Positions 29,560 to 39,516 of a stretch of 64,000 bases of DNA are shown in pieces. The stretch comes from Mesorhizobium sp. DCY119 (GTDB lineage: Bacteria > Pseudomonadota > Alphaproteobacteria > Rhizobiales > Rhizobiaceae). Location of the stretch: assembly GCF_003590645.1 (NCBI RefSeq), contig NZ_CP031834.1, forward strand, positions 2,170,501-2,234,500. Direction: 5' to 3'. The notes below the pieces were generated by a model that did no database searches, had not been told where the DNA came from, and saw nothing but the letters and a program-made list of their open reading frames with translations. The number at the start of each line of letters is the position of its first letter. Position 1 is the stretch's first letter. The translations under genes and the position numbers were made by a program.

Positions 29560-30807
29560 ATGATGAATCCGGCTATAGCCACCGATCCGCGCCGCGCCGA
29601 TTATCTCGACAGCACCTATTCCTGGACGCGCCTTGCCATTTCGGTGCTTGTCGCGACGATAGGCGGTGTCGGCATGTGGGCGGTGGTGGTCGTGCTGCCG
29701 GCGGTGCAGGGCGAATTCGGCATCGATCGCGCTGATGCCTCGCTGCCTTACACAATGACGATGCTCGGCTTTGCCGTCGGCAATGTGGTGATCGGGCGCT
29801 TCATCGACCGGGTCGGCTTCATGCTGCCGGCGCTTGTTGCAGCCGTTGCCCTTGGCGCCGGCTTCATTCTTGCAGCCTTGGCCACATCGGTCATTCAATT
29901 CGCCGTCATCCAGGGACTTCTGATCGGGATTGGTTCTTCTACAACCTTCGGCCCCTTGATCGCCGATATTTCGCACTGGTTCGACCGCCGCCGTGGCGTG
30001 GCGGTCGCAGCAGCCGCCTGCGGCAACTATCTGGCCGGTGCTTTGTGGCCGTTGGGCATGCAGGATTTCATCCCGTCCTATGGCTGGCGCGCGACCTATA
30101 TCGGCATCGGCGTCATCTGCCTTGTGACGATGATACCGCTGCTGCTGTTTCTGAAGCGCAAGGTGCCGGTTGAGGCGCATTCCGGTGCCTCCGGCTCGGG
30201 TTCGAAGCGGCAGGTACAGACGATCGGCGTGTCGCCAGCCGTCTTGCAAGGCCTGCTGATCGTTGCCGGTCTCGGGTGCTGCGTGGCGATGTCGATGCCG
30301 CAGGTTCACATCGTCGCCTATTGCATGGATCTCGGATATGGCGTGGCGCGGGGAACCGAGATGCTCGCGCTGATGCTGGCGGGCGGCATCGTCAGCCGCC
30401 TGGTTTCGGGTTTTCTGGCAGACAGGATAGGCGGCATCAGGACGCTTCTCATAGGCTCGGTCCTGCAAGGCATCTCGCTGCTTCTCTACATTCCATTCGA
30501 CGGGCTGGCTTCGCTCTACCTGGTGTCGCTGGTCTTCGGCCTTTCGCAAGGCGGCATCGTGCCGTGCTATGCGATCATCGTGCGCGAATACATGCCGGCG
30601 GCGGAAGCCGGCCAGCGCGTCGGCGTCGTTATCATGGCAACGATCGTCGGCATGGCGATCGGTGGCTGGATGTCCGGCTGGATCTACGATCTGACGGGAT
30701 CCTATGCAGCTGCATTCCTGAACGGGATTGCCTGGAATCTGCTCAACGTCACTGTCATGGTGCTGTTGTTGTGGCGCTCGCGCATCGCGCAGCCAATCAG
30801 AGCCTGA
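29560..30807 (+). CDS. MFS transporter
   Basis: The 415-residue protein has twelve hydrophobic segments in two halves, the loop 2-3 motif GRFIDRVGF near residue 78 and a second FLADRIGG in the C-terminal half, both MFS hallmarks. The style is like monocarboxylate/oxalate-formate antiporters. GGAGG at 29549-29553 points to the ATG at 29560. Substrate unknown. Confidence 0.87.
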   Translation: MMNPAIATDPRRADYLDSTYSWTRLAISVLVATIGGVGMWAVVVVLPAVQGEFGIDRADASLPYTMTMLGFAVGNVVIGRFIDRVGFMLPALVAAVALGAGFILAALATSVIQFAVIQGLLIGIGSSTTFGPLIADISHWFDRRRGVAVAAAACGNYLAGALWPLGMQDFIPSYGWRATYIGIGVICLVTMIPLLLFLKRKVPVEAHSGASGSGSKRQVQTIGVSPAVLQGLLIVAGLGCCVAMSMPQVHIVAYCMDLGYGVARGTEMLALMLAGGIVSRLVSGFLADRIGGIRTLLIGSVLQGISLLLYIPFDGLASLYLVSLVFGLSQGGIVPCYAIIVREYMPAAEAGQRVGVVIMATIVGMAIGGWMSGWIYDLTGSYAAAFLNGIAWNLLNVTVMVLLLWRSRIAQPIRA

Positions 30808-30868
30808 CCGGCTGCCGATCTGCTTTTCGTCAACCGCCTCTTAAAACCTTTCGCGCCATGATGCGGCC

Positions 30869-31621
30869 ATGGTTGGTTTCGCGCTTCCAAAACTGAGATG
30901 GCTGGTGATCGGTGCCGCGGGCGCCGGCATATGGGCGATGACGCAAGAACCGCCATCGAAATTCCATGCCCAGCAACGGCCGTCAAAACCGGTGGAACGC
31001 AAGGCGGAATTGCCCGATACGCCGAAGAAGGCCGAATTACCCGATACGCCGGCGAAGATCGCGCCACCGGTGCCGCGTCCTTCGCAGGTGATCACCAGTT
31101 CCATCGCGCGGCCGGACCGTCCCGTGCCGGACAGAGCGGCCCGCTCAGATGATTCGCTCTACACGACCTCGCGCGTGAACATGCGGGCGACGGCGAACCT
31201 GTCAGCCTCCGTCGTGGCGACGCTGGGACCGGGTGAGGCGGTCAAGGTGATTATTCGCGACGGAAAATGGCAGCTCGTCTCGGTACGAGGGCGCAAGGGC
31301 TGGATCCACGGCGACTATCTGCGCCCTGCCGGCTTGGATGCGCCGCGACCGAGCCTGTCGGTACCGGGCAAGGCCACCAATGTCAGCACGAAGCCGGACA
31401 TGCCTCGCGCCATCCGTCCTCAGGGCTATGTCGCTCCCAAATCCGAATCGACCAACCTGTTTTCCAAGGCCAAAGCCCTGTTTGGCGGACGCACGCCGAT
31501 ACGCGCGCCGCAGGAAGGCGATTGCCAGTGCCCTTACGATCTGATGATCAACGGGACGCAATGCGGCGACCACAGCGCTTATAGCCGCCGCAGCCGCCGG
31601 AACGTTCAGTGCTATCTGTGA
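30869..31621 (+). CDS. exported or membrane-anchored SH3-domain protein
   Basis: The 250-residue protein starts with an uncleaved-looking hydrophobic segment (LRWLVIGAAGAGIWAM), has a proline-rich linker with two ELPDTP.K repeats, a bacterial SH3 domain about 97-155 (SRVNMRATANLSASVVATL, GWIHGDYL), a second linker, and a cysteine-containing end CQCPYDLMINGTQCGDHSAY. That cysteine module recurs at the C-terminus of some rhizobial surface or nuclease proteins. It may bind cell-wall peptide. Convergent with the DUF883 gene. Confidence 0.75.
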   Translation: MVGFALPKLRWLVIGAAGAGIWAMTQEPPSKFHAQQRPSKPVERKAELPDTPKKAELPDTPAKIAPPVPRPSQVITSSIARPDRPVPDRAARSDDSLYTTSRVNMRATANLSASVVATLGPGEAVKVIIRDGKWQLVSVRGRKGWIHGDYLRPAGLDAPRPSLSVPGKATNVSTKPDMPRAIRPQGYVAPKSESTNLFSKAKALFGGRTPIRAPQEGDCQCPYDLMINGTQCGDHSAYSRRSRRNVQCYL

Positions 31622-31626
31622 TCTAG

Positions 31627-31679
31627 GCAATTCCAGCAAAAGTGTGCAGCGGTTTTGCGTCCGGAATTGCGTAAAAACA
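31627..31679 (-). repeat. palindromic intergenic repeat, copy B
   Basis: This is the minus-strand counterpart of copy A (3053-3105), identical at 49 of 53 positions. Here the outer stem GCAATTCC/GGAATTGC is perfect and the inner stem is GCAAAA/TTTTGC. It fills the gap between two convergent genes and may end transcription from both sides. Confidence 0.8.
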
Positions 31680-31684
31680 ACGCG

Positions 31685-31999
31685 TTAGCGTCCGCGCGCT
31701 AAAAGCCCGATCAGTAGGCCAACCACGGCGACGCCGACGACCGTTGCAGCCACCGGATTGTCACGGGCAGCCTGTTTCACGACGCGGGACTGTTTCGATA
31801 TATGCGGAATAGCGTCGCTGACGCGCGCCATGAGATCTTCGTAGATATCCGATGCACCGTCGCGCGCATCCTCATAAGTGGCGGCACCGCGTTTCGACAG
31901 CGACTTCTTGAGCGATGACACTTCGCGGCGAAGCTTCACGATCTGATCCTCGAGATCGTCTTCTACGTCGTCGCGAAACCTTGAAAATACAGAAGCCAT
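31685..31999 (-). CDS. DUF883/ElaB-like protein
   Basis: The 104-residue protein has a coiled-coil N-terminus (about 13-40, IVKLRREVSSLKKSLSK), an amphipathic middle, and a single C-terminal transmembrane helix ending GLLIGLLARGR. This layout fits the ElaB/YqjD/YgaM family, which ties ribosomes to the inner membrane in E. coli. It lies 92 bases downstream of cobT in the same direction, but is probably independent. Confidence 0.75.
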   Translation of the reverse strand: MASVFSRFRDDVEDDLEDQIVKLRREVSSLKKSLSKRGAATYEDARDGASDIYEDLMARVSDAIPHISKQSRVVKQAARDNPVAATVVGVAVVGLLIGLLARGR

Positions 32000-32091
32000 G
32001 TCGAAAAATCCTCAATTCGTCTGATGGGACCAAAACGGCGGGTGCCGGCTTTGGTTCCACTTCAAGAGAGAGGTTTTCTGGCAGGCGGCTG

Positions 32092-33102
32092 TTATTTTTC
32101 CGAGACGCCGGCCTCGGCAAAACTCGCCATGCCGGTGTGGCACTCCAGCGCCGAGCGGACGAGGTTGACGGCAAGACACGCGCCCGAGCCTTCGCCCAGG
32201 CGCATGCCGAGATCGAGCAGGGGATCGAGCTTGAGAGCTTGCAGCAGCGCGCGGTGCCCGGCCTCTGCCGAAACGTGGGCTGCGAGCGTATGGGCGAGGC
32301 CGTTCGGATCGAGTTTCGCCAGCGGTGCAGCGGCGGCGGTGCAGACAAAACCATCGAGCAGAACCGGAACGCCAAGCTGGCGCGCGGCAAGGGTTGCGCC
32401 GAGGATCGCAGCGAGTTCGCGTCCGCCGAGTGCGGCAGCGATTTTCAGCGGATCGGCGAGTGCATCGGCATGCAGCGCAAGGCCCTTGTCGATGGCGACG
32501 ATCTTGCGCTTCAGGCCGGCGTCATCGACGCCGGTACCGCGCCCGGTCCATTTTTCAGCACCACCGCCGAACAGGGCAGCGGCTACGGCGGCAGCGGGTG
32601 TGGTGTTGCCGATGCCCATCTCGCCGAAGCAGATAAGATCGGTGTCCTTGGTGACGGTGGCGTAGCCCGTCGATACGGCGGCGAGGAAATTGGCCTCGCT
32701 CATCGCCACGCTTTGGGTGAAATCGCCGGTCTGGCGCTCGATTTCGAGCGGGATGACATCGAGTTCGGCCCCGGCGATGCGGGCAAGCTGGTTGATGGCT
32801 GCGCCGCCGCCGGCGAAATTCGCCACCATCTGCACGGTCACTTCCGATGGAAAGGCCGAGACGCCCTGCGCGGTGACGCCATGCGAGCCGGCAAAGACGA
32901 TGACCTTGACGCGATCGAGCTTCGGCGTGTCGCGTCCCTGCCAGCGCGCCAGCCAGGCGACGATGGTTTCGAGCCGGCCGAGACTGCCTTGCGGCTTGGT
33001 CAGCGTGTCCTGATGCTGCGCCACGGCCTGTGCTGCCGCATCGCTGCCGGCCGGCAGGTTCGTGCAAGCGGCGCGCAATTCATCGAAGGACTTGAAGGCC
33101 AT
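32092..33102 (-). CDS. cobT: nicotinate-nucleotide-dimethylbenzimidazole phosphoribosyltransferase
   Basis: The enzyme makes alpha-ribazole phosphate, the lower-ligand precursor of B12, from nicotinate mononucleotide and 5,6-dimethylbenzimidazole. The 336-residue protein shows KPQGSLGRLE near 36-45, VIVFAGSHGVTAQGVSAFP near 67 and a C-terminal GMRLGEGSGA whose Glu is the catalytic base of the family. The gene is called cobU in the older Pseudomonas denitrificans naming. CAGGAG precedes the ATG. Last of the leftward cobA-cobB-cobS-cobT run. Confidence 0.95.
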   Translation of the reverse strand: MAFKSFDELRAACTNLPAGSDAAAQAVAQHQDTLTKPQGSLGRLETIVAWLARWQGRDTPKLDRVKVIVFAGSHGVTAQGVSAFPSEVTVQMVANFAGGGAAINQLARIAGAELDVIPLEIERQTGDFTQSVAMSEANFLAAVSTGYATVTKDTDLICFGEMGIGNTTPAAAVAAALFGGGAEKWTGRGTGVDDAGLKRKIVAIDKGLALHADALADPLKIAAALGGRELAAILGATLAARQLGVPVLLDGFVCTAAAAPLAKLDPNGLAHTLAAHVSAEAGHRALLQALKLDPLLDLGMRLGEGSGACLAVNLVRSALECHTGMASFAEAGVSEK

Positions 33103-33121
33103 TGAAGAAACTCCTGAAGAA

Positions 33122-33886
33122 TCAAACGAATATGGCGCTGGCTGCCAGCAGCACGATGATTTCGGCGCCCTGCTGGAGCGCGCCGATGGTGTCGCCGGTT
33201 TGTCCGCCGATCTGGGCGAGGCACAGTTTCCGGAAGGCGAAAAACCACAGGCCGAGAATGATGGCCGTTGCCAGCGCGCCGGGCATGCCGAGCAGAAGCA
33301 GTGTCAGCGCACCAAGCGCTGCTCCAGCGATTGCCGTTTCGTAAGACGGCGAGCCGGCATTGGCGGCCAACCCTTCCGCTCGCGCCGAGGGCAGGAAATG
33401 CATGAAGGCCGGGATCAGCCCACGCGATGCTGCATGAGCCGCGATGAGCGCGCAAAACACCTGCGAGACGCTGGTGAGATCGGCAAGTGCGGTCCAGCGC
33501 AGCAGGATCGAGAGCCCGAGGGCTGCCGCGCCGTAGGTGCCGATGCGGCTGTCGCGCATGATCTCGAGTTTTTTCTCGCGCGTCGAACCGCCACCAAAAC
33601 CATCAACGGTGTCGCCAAGAGCGTCCTCGTGCAGGCAGAAGGTGGTCAGCATCGTTGCGGTTAGCGCCAGTGCTGCGGCGGGCGCGAGTGAGAGGCCGAG
33701 CCACGCGGCAACGGCAAAGACAATGCCGCCGATCAGCGCGACGACGACGCCGACCACAGGTGCCGCCCAGAGGGCCGAGGAAAGGCTGCGGCCGGAAAAA
33801 TCCATGTGAGGAAGCGGCAGCCGCGTCAGAAAGACGAGCGACAGCGCAATATCGCTTATGATCCGGTTGCGCGGCGTGCCGTTCAT
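33122..33886 (-). CDS. cobS: adenosylcobinamide-GDP ribazoletransferase (cobalamin synthase)
   Basis: This integral membrane enzyme joins adenosylcobinamide-GDP to alpha-ribazole. The 254-residue protein has about six hydrophobic segments and the active-site region EDALGDTVDGFGGG with its paired aspartates, followed by REKKLEIMRDSRIGTYG. Three bases separate it from cobB and 19 from cobT. Named cobV in P. denitrificans. Confidence 0.95.
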   Translation of the reverse strand: MNGTPRNRIISDIALSLVFLTRLPLPHMDFSGRSLSSALWAAPVVGVVVALIGGIVFAVAAWLGLSLAPAAALALTATMLTTFCLHEDALGDTVDGFGGGSTREKKLEIMRDSRIGTYGAAALGLSILLRWTALADLTSVSQVFCALIAAHAASRGLIPAFMHFLPSARAEGLAANAGSPSYETAIAGAALGALTLLLLGMPGALATAIILGLWFFAFRKLCLAQIGGQTGDTIGALQQGAEIIVLLAASAIFV

Positions 33887-33889
33887 GCC

Positions 33890-35203
33890 TCAGCCCCGCG
33901 CAATGGCATGGAAAAAGGTGCCGGTGACATGACCGCGCCGCCCGCCGAAGGCACCGAGTGGATTACCCTGACCATCGGCGAGATCCGCGAGTTTGTCGTC
34001 GCTTCCCGGCGTGACCGTCTGCGCGTAGTGGAATTCATGGCCGCGCACGGTCGAGCCCGCTGGTCCGAGCGGGCAGTCGGATAGCAACGTCGCCTGGCGA
34101 TAGCCGAGAATCATCTTCCGCCTGGCGAAGCTGGTCGAATGGCCGAGCAGTCCGAGCATGCGGTGCGTGATGCCGTCGGCATCCTCCAGCGCTTCCCCCA
34201 ACGCCATGAAACCACCGCACTCGCCGTGGATCGGCTTCGTTTCGGCGAATTCTGCCATGCCGGCGCGGAAGTTTTCGGCGGCGGCAAGCTTGCCGGCATG
34301 GAGTTCGGGATAACCGCCCGGCAGCCAGCAGACATCGCAGTTCTGTGACGGCGCTTCATCTGCAACAGGCGAGAATGGAATGATCTCGGCGCCGGCTTCG
34401 CGCCAATGCGCGGCGACATGCGGGTAGATAAAAGTAAAGGCGGCGTCCTGCGCCAGCGCGATGCGCTGGCCGGGCGGGGGCAGGGCGTCGGAAACATCTG
34501 CGCCTTTCGGTGCAAGCGGCGTCATCAGCGCAATGATCGCGTCGAGGTCGAGTGAGCGTTCCGCCATGTCGGCAAGGCGGTCGAGATGGGCGATCAGGTC
34601 GGCATGCTCGCTGGCCTGAACCAGGCCGAGATGGCGTTCCGGCAGGGACAGCGTCGGGTCGCGCAGGATCGCGCCGACGACCGGCAGCCCGAGCGCCTCG
34701 ACCGCATCACCGGCAAGGCGGCGGTGTCGCTCGCTGCCGAGCCGGTTGAGCACGACGCCGGCAATGCGCACATCCGGATCGTAGGTCGCAAAACCCTTGG
34801 CAATGGCAGCCGCCGTTTGCGACTGGCCCGAAACATCGAGCACCAGCAGCACCGGCAGGCCGTAGAGCCGGGCAAGATCGGCGGCCGAACCGGAGCGACC
34901 GGAGGCGGCGGGAATGCCGTCGAACAGGCCCATGGCGCTTTCGATGAAGAGCAGGTCGGCCTGCGAGGCGGCGTTTGCCGCCAGCGCGTTGAGCAGCGGC
35001 GGCGACATCGCCCAGCTGTCGAGATTGACGCCGGGGCGGCCGGTGGCTGCGTGATGGAAGCCGGGGTCGATATAGTCCGGCCCGGATTTGGCGCCGCCGA
35101 CGCTGAGGCCCCGCCGCGCCAGCGCGCGCAGAATGCCGATGGTGACGCTGGTCTTGCCCGAGCCGGAGCGCGGGGCGCCGATGATCAGACCGCGCGCCGT
35201 CAC
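33890..35203 (-). CDS. cobB: cobyrinic acid a,c-diamide synthase
   Basis: CobB amidates hydrogenobyrinic acid at the a and c side chains with glutamine and ATP. The 437-residue protein starts with the P-loop APRSGSGKTSVTIG near residue 8 and carries the glutaminase nucleophile in GECGGFM near residue 330. The start is the GTG at 35203, overlapping the cobA stop as GTGA. The frame stays open far upstream inside cobA, but that part has no family features. Confidence 0.93.
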   Translation of the reverse strand: MTARGLIIGAPRSGSGKTSVTIGILRALARRGLSVGGAKSGPDYIDPGFHHAATGRPGVNLDSWAMSPPLLNALAANAASQADLLFIESAMGLFDGIPAASGRSGSAADLARLYGLPVLLVLDVSGQSQTAAAIAKGFATYDPDVRIAGVVLNRLGSERHRRLAGDAVEALGLPVVGAILRDPTLSLPERHLGLVQASEHADLIAHLDRLADMAERSLDLDAIIALMTPLAPKGADVSDALPPPGQRIALAQDAAFTFIYPHVAAHWREAGAEIIPFSPVADEAPSQNCDVCWLPGGYPELHAGKLAAAENFRAGMAEFAETKPIHGECGGFMALGEALEDADGITHRMLGLLGHSTSFARRKMILGYRQATLLSDCPLGPAGSTVRGHEFHYAQTVTPGSDDKLADLADGQGNPLGAFGGRRGHVTGTFFHAIARG

Positions 35204-35985
35204 CGGTCGCCCATCAGTTCGGCGCGCATGGCGACGATGCCGCCGATGACGATCAGTGCGGGCGAGACGATGTTTTCGCGCTCCGCTGTCTCGACCAGCA
35301 TGCCCAGGGGGGCGGTGACGGTGCGCTCCTCGGGCATGGAGGCGTTTTCGACGAGTGCCGCCGGCGTGTCGCCGGGCAGTCCCGCCGCCAAAAGCTCCGC
35401 CACCGTCGCCGGCATATGGGTCAGGCCCATATAGATGACGATGGGCTGGCCGGTGCGGGCGAGCGCTGCCCAATCTGGCCGGTCGTCGGTGGCGGCAGCA
35501 AAGCCGGTGGCGAGGATGATCGCGCCGTTGACGCCGCGCATGGTTGCCGGGATGCCCGCCGAGGTCAGGCCGCCGAAGGCCGAGGTGACGCCGGAAAGCG
35601 CGCGCCAGGGAATGTTTTCGCGTGTCAGCACCAATGCCTCTTCCGCACCGCGCGCGAAGACAAAGGGGTGCCCGCCCTTCAGGCGCACGACCTTGCGGCC
35701 CTCCCGTGCCAGCCTGACCAGCAGGGCATTGATCTCGTCCTGCGGGATCGACAGCCTGCCGCCGCGCTTGCCGACGAAGAATTTCTCGGCCTGTTCAGCA
35801 ACGGCGACGATTTCGGGCGACACCAGCGCATCATGCACCAGCGCGTCGGCCTGGGTGAGCGCGGAGAGTACGTCGAGGGTGAGTAGGGCAGGATCGCCGG
35901 GGCCGGCGCCGGCCAGCCAGACATGGCCGGGCTGTAGGGGCTGCTTGCCGGCGATAAGGCGGGAAAAGAGATGGTCGATGCTCAC
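35200..35985 (-). CDS. cobA: uroporphyrinogen-III C-methyltransferase
   Basis: It methylates uroporphyrinogen III at C2 and C7 to give precorrin-2. The 261-residue SAM enzyme has VWLAGAGPGDPALLTL near residue 22 and LKGGHPFVFARGAEE near 102. It lacks the CysG siroheme-synthase part, so it is the stand-alone type. The start is GTG at 35985 with a weak ribosome site. First gene of the cobABST run and divergent from cbiD with a 53-base gap. Confidence 0.95.
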   Translation of the reverse strand: MSIDHLFSRLIAGKQPLQPGHVWLAGAGPGDPALLTLDVLSALTQADALVHDALVSPEIVAVAEQAEKFFVGKRGGRLSIPQDEINALLVRLAREGRKVVRLKGGHPFVFARGAEEALVLTRENIPWRALSGVTSAFGGLTSAGIPATMRGVNGAIILATGFAAATDDRPDWAALARTGQPIVIYMGLTHMPATVAELLAAGLPGDTPAALVENASMPEERTVTAPLGMLVETAERENIVSPALIVIGGIVAMRAELMGDR

Positions 35986-36038
35986 AGAAAGTGCTTTCCC
36001 GGATGACGCGTAAAGACGGCCTGCGTATATAGGCCGGC

Positions 36039-37166
36039 ATGAGCGAAGGCATGAAAGAAGCCGAAATGCCGCTGCGCCGTGGCTGGACCACAGGCGCCTG
36101 CGCCACCGCTGCCACCAAGGCGGCGTGTTCGGCGTTGCTGACGGGCAGTTTTCCCGACCCGGTGGAGATCACGCTGCCCGGCGGCAACATCGTGGGTTTT
36201 GCGCTGGCCAATCACGAACTTGGCGACGGCAGGGCGACGGTCGGCATCGTCAAGGATGCCGGTGACGACCCCGATGTGACGCATGGCGCGCTGGTAAAAA
36301 GCACCGTGCGGCCCGGCGCGCCGGGCTCGGGCGTGACTTTTCGCGCTGGCTCGGGCGTCGGCACGGTGACAAGACCGGGCCTGCCGATCCCGCCGGGTGA
36401 ACCGGCGATCAATCCGGTGCCGCGCAGGATGATTACCGAGGCCGTGCATCAGGTCGCGGGTGACAACGCCGATATCGAGGTCGAGATTTCCGTGGTCGGC
36501 GGCGAGGAGATGGCGCAGCGCACGCTGAACCCGCGCCTCGGCATCCTTGGCGGCATCTCCATCCTGGGCACGACCGGTATCGTCATTCCCTATTCCTGCT
36601 CGGCCTGGATTCACTCCATCCATCGCGGTGTCGATGTGGCGCGCGCCATGGGCTTTACCCATGTCGCCGGTTCGACCGGCAATGCTTCCGAGATGGCCGT
36701 GCAGAAATTCCACGGCCTGCATGAAGTGCAGTTGATCGACATGGGTGACTTCGTCGGGGGCATGCTGAAATATATCCGCACGCATCCCGTGCCGCGCGTG
36801 ACCATCGCCGGCGGCGTCGCCAAGATGACCAAGCTGGCGCAGGGCATGCTCGATGTGCATTCCAACCGGGGTGCGGCCGATCTCGACGGGCTGGCGGTTG
36901 TAGCCGTCGAAGCAGGCGCGGACGAGAAGCTGGCAGCGCGCATTCGTGGTGCCAATACTGTTGCCGAGGCTTTTGCGCTTGCCGTGGCCGAAGGCGTGCC
37001 AATCGGAGATGCGATTGCCGCCGGTGCGTGGCGCACGGCTGCACCCGTTTTGAAGAGTGCGGATATCGAGCTCGAAATCCTTGTCTTCAACCGCGACGGC
37101 GAATTGAGGGGGCATGCGCCCTTCGCGCCCACTCATAGCGAATCCCGCCCCCTGAACCGGCGCTGA
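36039..37166 (+). CDS. cbiD: cobalt-precorrin-5B C1-methyltransferase
   Basis: CbiD methylates ring carbon C1 in the cobalt-early (anaerobic) route; in this setting it presumably does the equivalent step on a cobalt-free substrate. The 375-residue protein has [17 protein letters not shown] near residue 12 and [14 protein letters not shown] near 209. A six-base inverted repeat CGGCCT/AGGCCG (36017-36036) lies right before the ATG at 36039; nearby later ATGs are alternatives. Its 3' end overlaps convergent cobM by 34 bases. Confidence 0.93.
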   Translation: MSEGMKEAEMPLRRGWTTGACATAATKAACSALLTGSFPDPVEITLPGGNIVGFALANHELGDGRATVGIVKDAGDDPDVTHGALVKSTVRPGAPGSGVTFRAGSGVGTVTRPGLPIPPGEPAINPVPRRMITEAVHQVAGDNADIEVEISVVGGEEMAQRTLNPRLGILGGISILGTTGIVIPYSCSAWIHSIHRGVDVARAMGFTHVAGSTGNASEMAVQKFHGLHEVQLIDMGDFVGGMLKYIRTHPVPRVTIAGGVAKMTKLAQGMLDVHSNRGAADLDGLAVVAVEAGADEKLAARIRGANTVAEAFALAVAEGVPIGDAIAAGAWRTAAPVLKSADIELEILVFNRDGELRGHAPFAPTHSESRPLNRR

Positions 37167-37897
37167 TAATAGGCGTCGTAGAGCGAGCTTTCGCGAAAAT
37201 TCTCGGCCGCCAGCGAGGGGCCGACGAAGATGATCGCCGTGCGCTCTATCGGATCGGCGGCGAGTTGAGCGGCAATCGTTGCCAGTGTGCCACGCAGGAT
37301 GCGTTCGTCCGGCCATGAGGCATGGAAAACGATGGCGACGGGGCAGTCTTCGCCATAGAACGGCGTCAGTTCTTCCACCACGCGGTCGATGGCGTGGATG
37401 GCGAGATGGATGGCAAGCGTCGCGCCGGTCGCGCCGAAAGCCGACAATGTCTCCTTTGCCGGCATCGGCGAGGCGCGGCCGGAAACGCGGGTCAGCACCA
37501 GCGATTGTGCGACTTCCGGGATGGTCAGCTCGCGACCGAGCGCTGCCGCGGCGGCGGCAAAGGACGGCACGCCCGGCGTCAGTGTGTAGGGGATGCCCAG
37601 CCTTTCAAGCCGGCGTATCTGCTCTGCGACCGCACTCCAGACGGAAAGGTCGCCAGAATGAAGCCGGGCGACGTCCTGCCCGGCCTGATGCGCCGAGGCA
37701 TATTCGGCCTCGATCTCGTCCAGTGACATCGGGGCCGTATCAATGAGTTTCGTGTCCGGCCCGCAGTAAGCCAGCATCTCCTTCGGTACGATCGAGCCGG
37801 CATAGAGGCACACTGGGCAACGCGCCAGCAGGTCGCGGCCACGAACGGTGATGAGGTCGGCCGCGCCGGGGCCGGCGCCGATGAAGTGAACCGTCAC
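37133..37897 (-). CDS. cobM: precorrin-4 C11-methyltransferase
   Basis: The 254-residue SAM methylase begins [18 protein letters not shown] and has [13 protein letters not shown] near 81 and [16 protein letters not shown] near 103, matching CobM/CbiF. It adds the methyl at C11 of precorrin-4. The start is GTG, overlapping the cobE stop as GTGA. It ends inside the 3' end of cbiD. Confidence 0.95.
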   Translation of the reverse strand: MTVHFIGAGPGAADLITVRGRDLLARCPVCLYAGSIVPKEMLAYCGPDTKLIDTAPMSLDEIEAEYASAHQAGQDVARLHSGDLSVWSAVAEQIRRLERLGIPYTLTPGVPSFAAAAAALGRELTIPEVAQSLVLTRVSGRASPMPAKETLSAFGATGATLAIHLAIHAIDRVVEELTPFYGEDCPVAIVFHASWPDERILRGTLATIAAQLAADPIERTAIIFVGPSLAAENFRESSLYDAYYQRRFRGRDSL

Positions 37898-38280
37898 GAT
37901 GCCTCTCCGCTTTGCGCAATCGCGCAGGTCACCGAGTCGAGAACGCGTCTTGGCCCGAGCAGCCGAGCGTTTTCGCCGGCAGCCGCCAGGGCTGCGGCTT
38001 CCGACACGGAGGGTGCGCCGGTCAGGGTCAGGGACAGGTCGGAATGGCTGGGGGCCTTCTTTCCGGCCTCTGCGAGTTCCGCGTCGCCAATGATCATGAC
38101 TTCGAGCCCCAGCTTGCGCCCGGCAGAGAAGATGGCGGCTTCATGCTGCTTCAACCGTGCGGTCGCGATGGCATCGAGCTGAGATGCCTTAATCTGGTAT
38201 TCAGACAGGGTCGCGCTGATGGCGTCCAGCACCTGCTGTTCGCTGACGCCTTTGCGGCTGCCGATGCCCGCGACGATCAT
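37894..38280 (-). CDS. cobE: cobalamin biosynthesis protein CobE (CbiG C-terminal type)
   Basis: The 128-residue protein begins [20 protein letters not shown], matching the CbiG C-terminal domain, which helps in ring handling around the C17-methylation and ring-contraction steps. The ATG at 38280 overlaps the cobL stop as ATGA; an upstream ATG at 38298 would add six residues and overlap cobL more deeply. It sits between cobL and cobM. Confidence 0.9.
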   Translation of the reverse strand: MIVAGIGSRKGVSEQQVLDAISATLSEYQIKASQLDAIATARLKQHEAAIFSAGRKLGLEVMIIGDAELAEAGKKAPSHSDLSLTLTGAPSVSEAAALAAAGENARLLGPRRVLDSVTCAIAQSGEAS

Positions 38281-39515
38281 GGCTTCACCCACGACCATTG
38301 CGTGACCGGCATTGCCGGGCGCCAGCCCTGCATCGAACCGACGGGCGCGGTGCGGGAGAGGGCGAGGCGGATCAACTCGCCGCCAAGCCGCGCATGCAGG
38401 GCCAGAAGCAACACTTCCATTTCCAGTGTCACCGCATTGGCGACCAGCCTTCCGCCGGAGGGCAGGGCATCGATCGCCGCATCCATGACGCCGGGCTCGG
38501 TGCCACCGCCGCCGACGAAAATCGCGTCCGGCGTTTCAAGGCCGGCGAGTGCCGCAGGCGCCTTGCCTTCGACGACAATGAGACCTGGTACGCCGCAGGC
38601 GACGGCATTGCGGCTGATGCGGGCGGCGCGCTCGGGCGATGCCTCGACGGTGATGGCGCGCATCGAGGGATCGGCCAGCATCCATTCGATGGAGATCGAA
38701 CCGGAGCCGCCGCCGATATCCCACAGTAGTTCGCCGCGCCTGGGCGCGAGGCTCGACAGCGTGACGGCGCGGATCTCTCGCTTGGTGATCTGGCCGTCAT
38801 GCTCGAACAATTCGTCCGCCATGCCCGGCGTCAGCGGCTGGATGCGTGCTTCAGAGGTTGATTCCACTTCGATCGCCAGCACATTGAGCGGATTGATGTT
38901 TTTGGCATCGAAAGTCACGGCCCGCGTCGAGACCAGCCGTTCGGACGGGCCGCCCAGGGCCTCGAGGATCGTCAGGCGTGATGGGCCGAAGCCGAGTTCG
39001 GAAAGCAGCCGCGCAATGGCGGCCGGGCCGTCGCCGCCCGAGGTCAGCGCAAGGATGCGGGTCTTGGGGTGCAACAGCGGGCGGATCAACTCGATCGCTT
39101 TGCCGTGCAGGGAAATTGTCTGTGTTTCGGGCAGCGGCCAGCCGAGGCGGGCGGCAGCGAGGCTGAAGGCGGAAGGCGCGGGCAGAACGTTCATTTCGTC
39201 TGCCGGGATGTGCCGGGCGAGAGTGGTACCGACTCCGTGGCAGAAAGGATCGCCCGAGGCGAGCACGCAGACGCGGTGTCCGCTCAGCGCCAGGACCGCT
39301 TGCATGCCGGCGTCGAACGGCGTGGGCCACGGCTGCGACTTGCCGGTGACCAGCCCCTCCACCAGCGCCAGATGCCGCTTGCCGCCGAAAACCGTCTCGG
39401 CTTGCGCAATGCAGCGCTTGGCCTCGTCGCCAAGACCCTCTACACCATCCTCGCCGATGCCGACGATGGTGAGCCAGCGTTGGGCTGCGGCTGGTTTCTT
39501 TCGCTCAGCAGGCAT
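38277..39515 (-). CDS. cobL: precorrin-6Y C5,15-methyltransferase (decarboxylating)
   Basis: CobL fuses two methylases. The N-terminal CbiE-like part (about 1-205) begins WLTIVGIGEDGVEGL, and the C-terminal CbiT-like part (about 220-410) has the SAM site LLWDIGGGSGSISIEWM. Together they methylate C5 and C15 and decarboxylate the C12 acetate. The 412-residue length is normal. The ATG at 39515 shares bases with the start of divergent cobK. Confidence 0.94.
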   Translation of the reverse strand: MPAERKKPAAAQRWLTIVGIGEDGVEGLGDEAKRCIAQAETVFGGKRHLALVEGLVTGKSQPWPTPFDAGMQAVLALSGHRVCVLASGDPFCHGVGTTLARHIPADEMNVLPAPSAFSLAAARLGWPLPETQTISLHGKAIELIRPLLHPKTRILALTSGGDGPAAIARLLSELGFGPSRLTILEALGGPSERLVSTRAVTFDAKNINPLNVLAIEVESTSEARIQPLTPGMADELFEHDGQITKREIRAVTLSSLAPRRGELLWDIGGGSGSISIEWMLADPSMRAITVEASPERAARISRNAVACGVPGLIVVEGKAPAALAGLETPDAIFVGGGGTEPGVMDAAIDALPSGGRLVANAVTLEMEVLLLALHARLGGELIRLALSRTAPVGSMQGWRPAMPVTQWSWVKP

Positions 39516-39516
39516 G

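Noticed and set aside
37912-39513. Long plus-strand open frame continuous with cobK
   Set aside because: It is antisense to cobE and cobL, has no recognisable domain, and normal cobK starts at 39517. High GC makes such antisense frames common.
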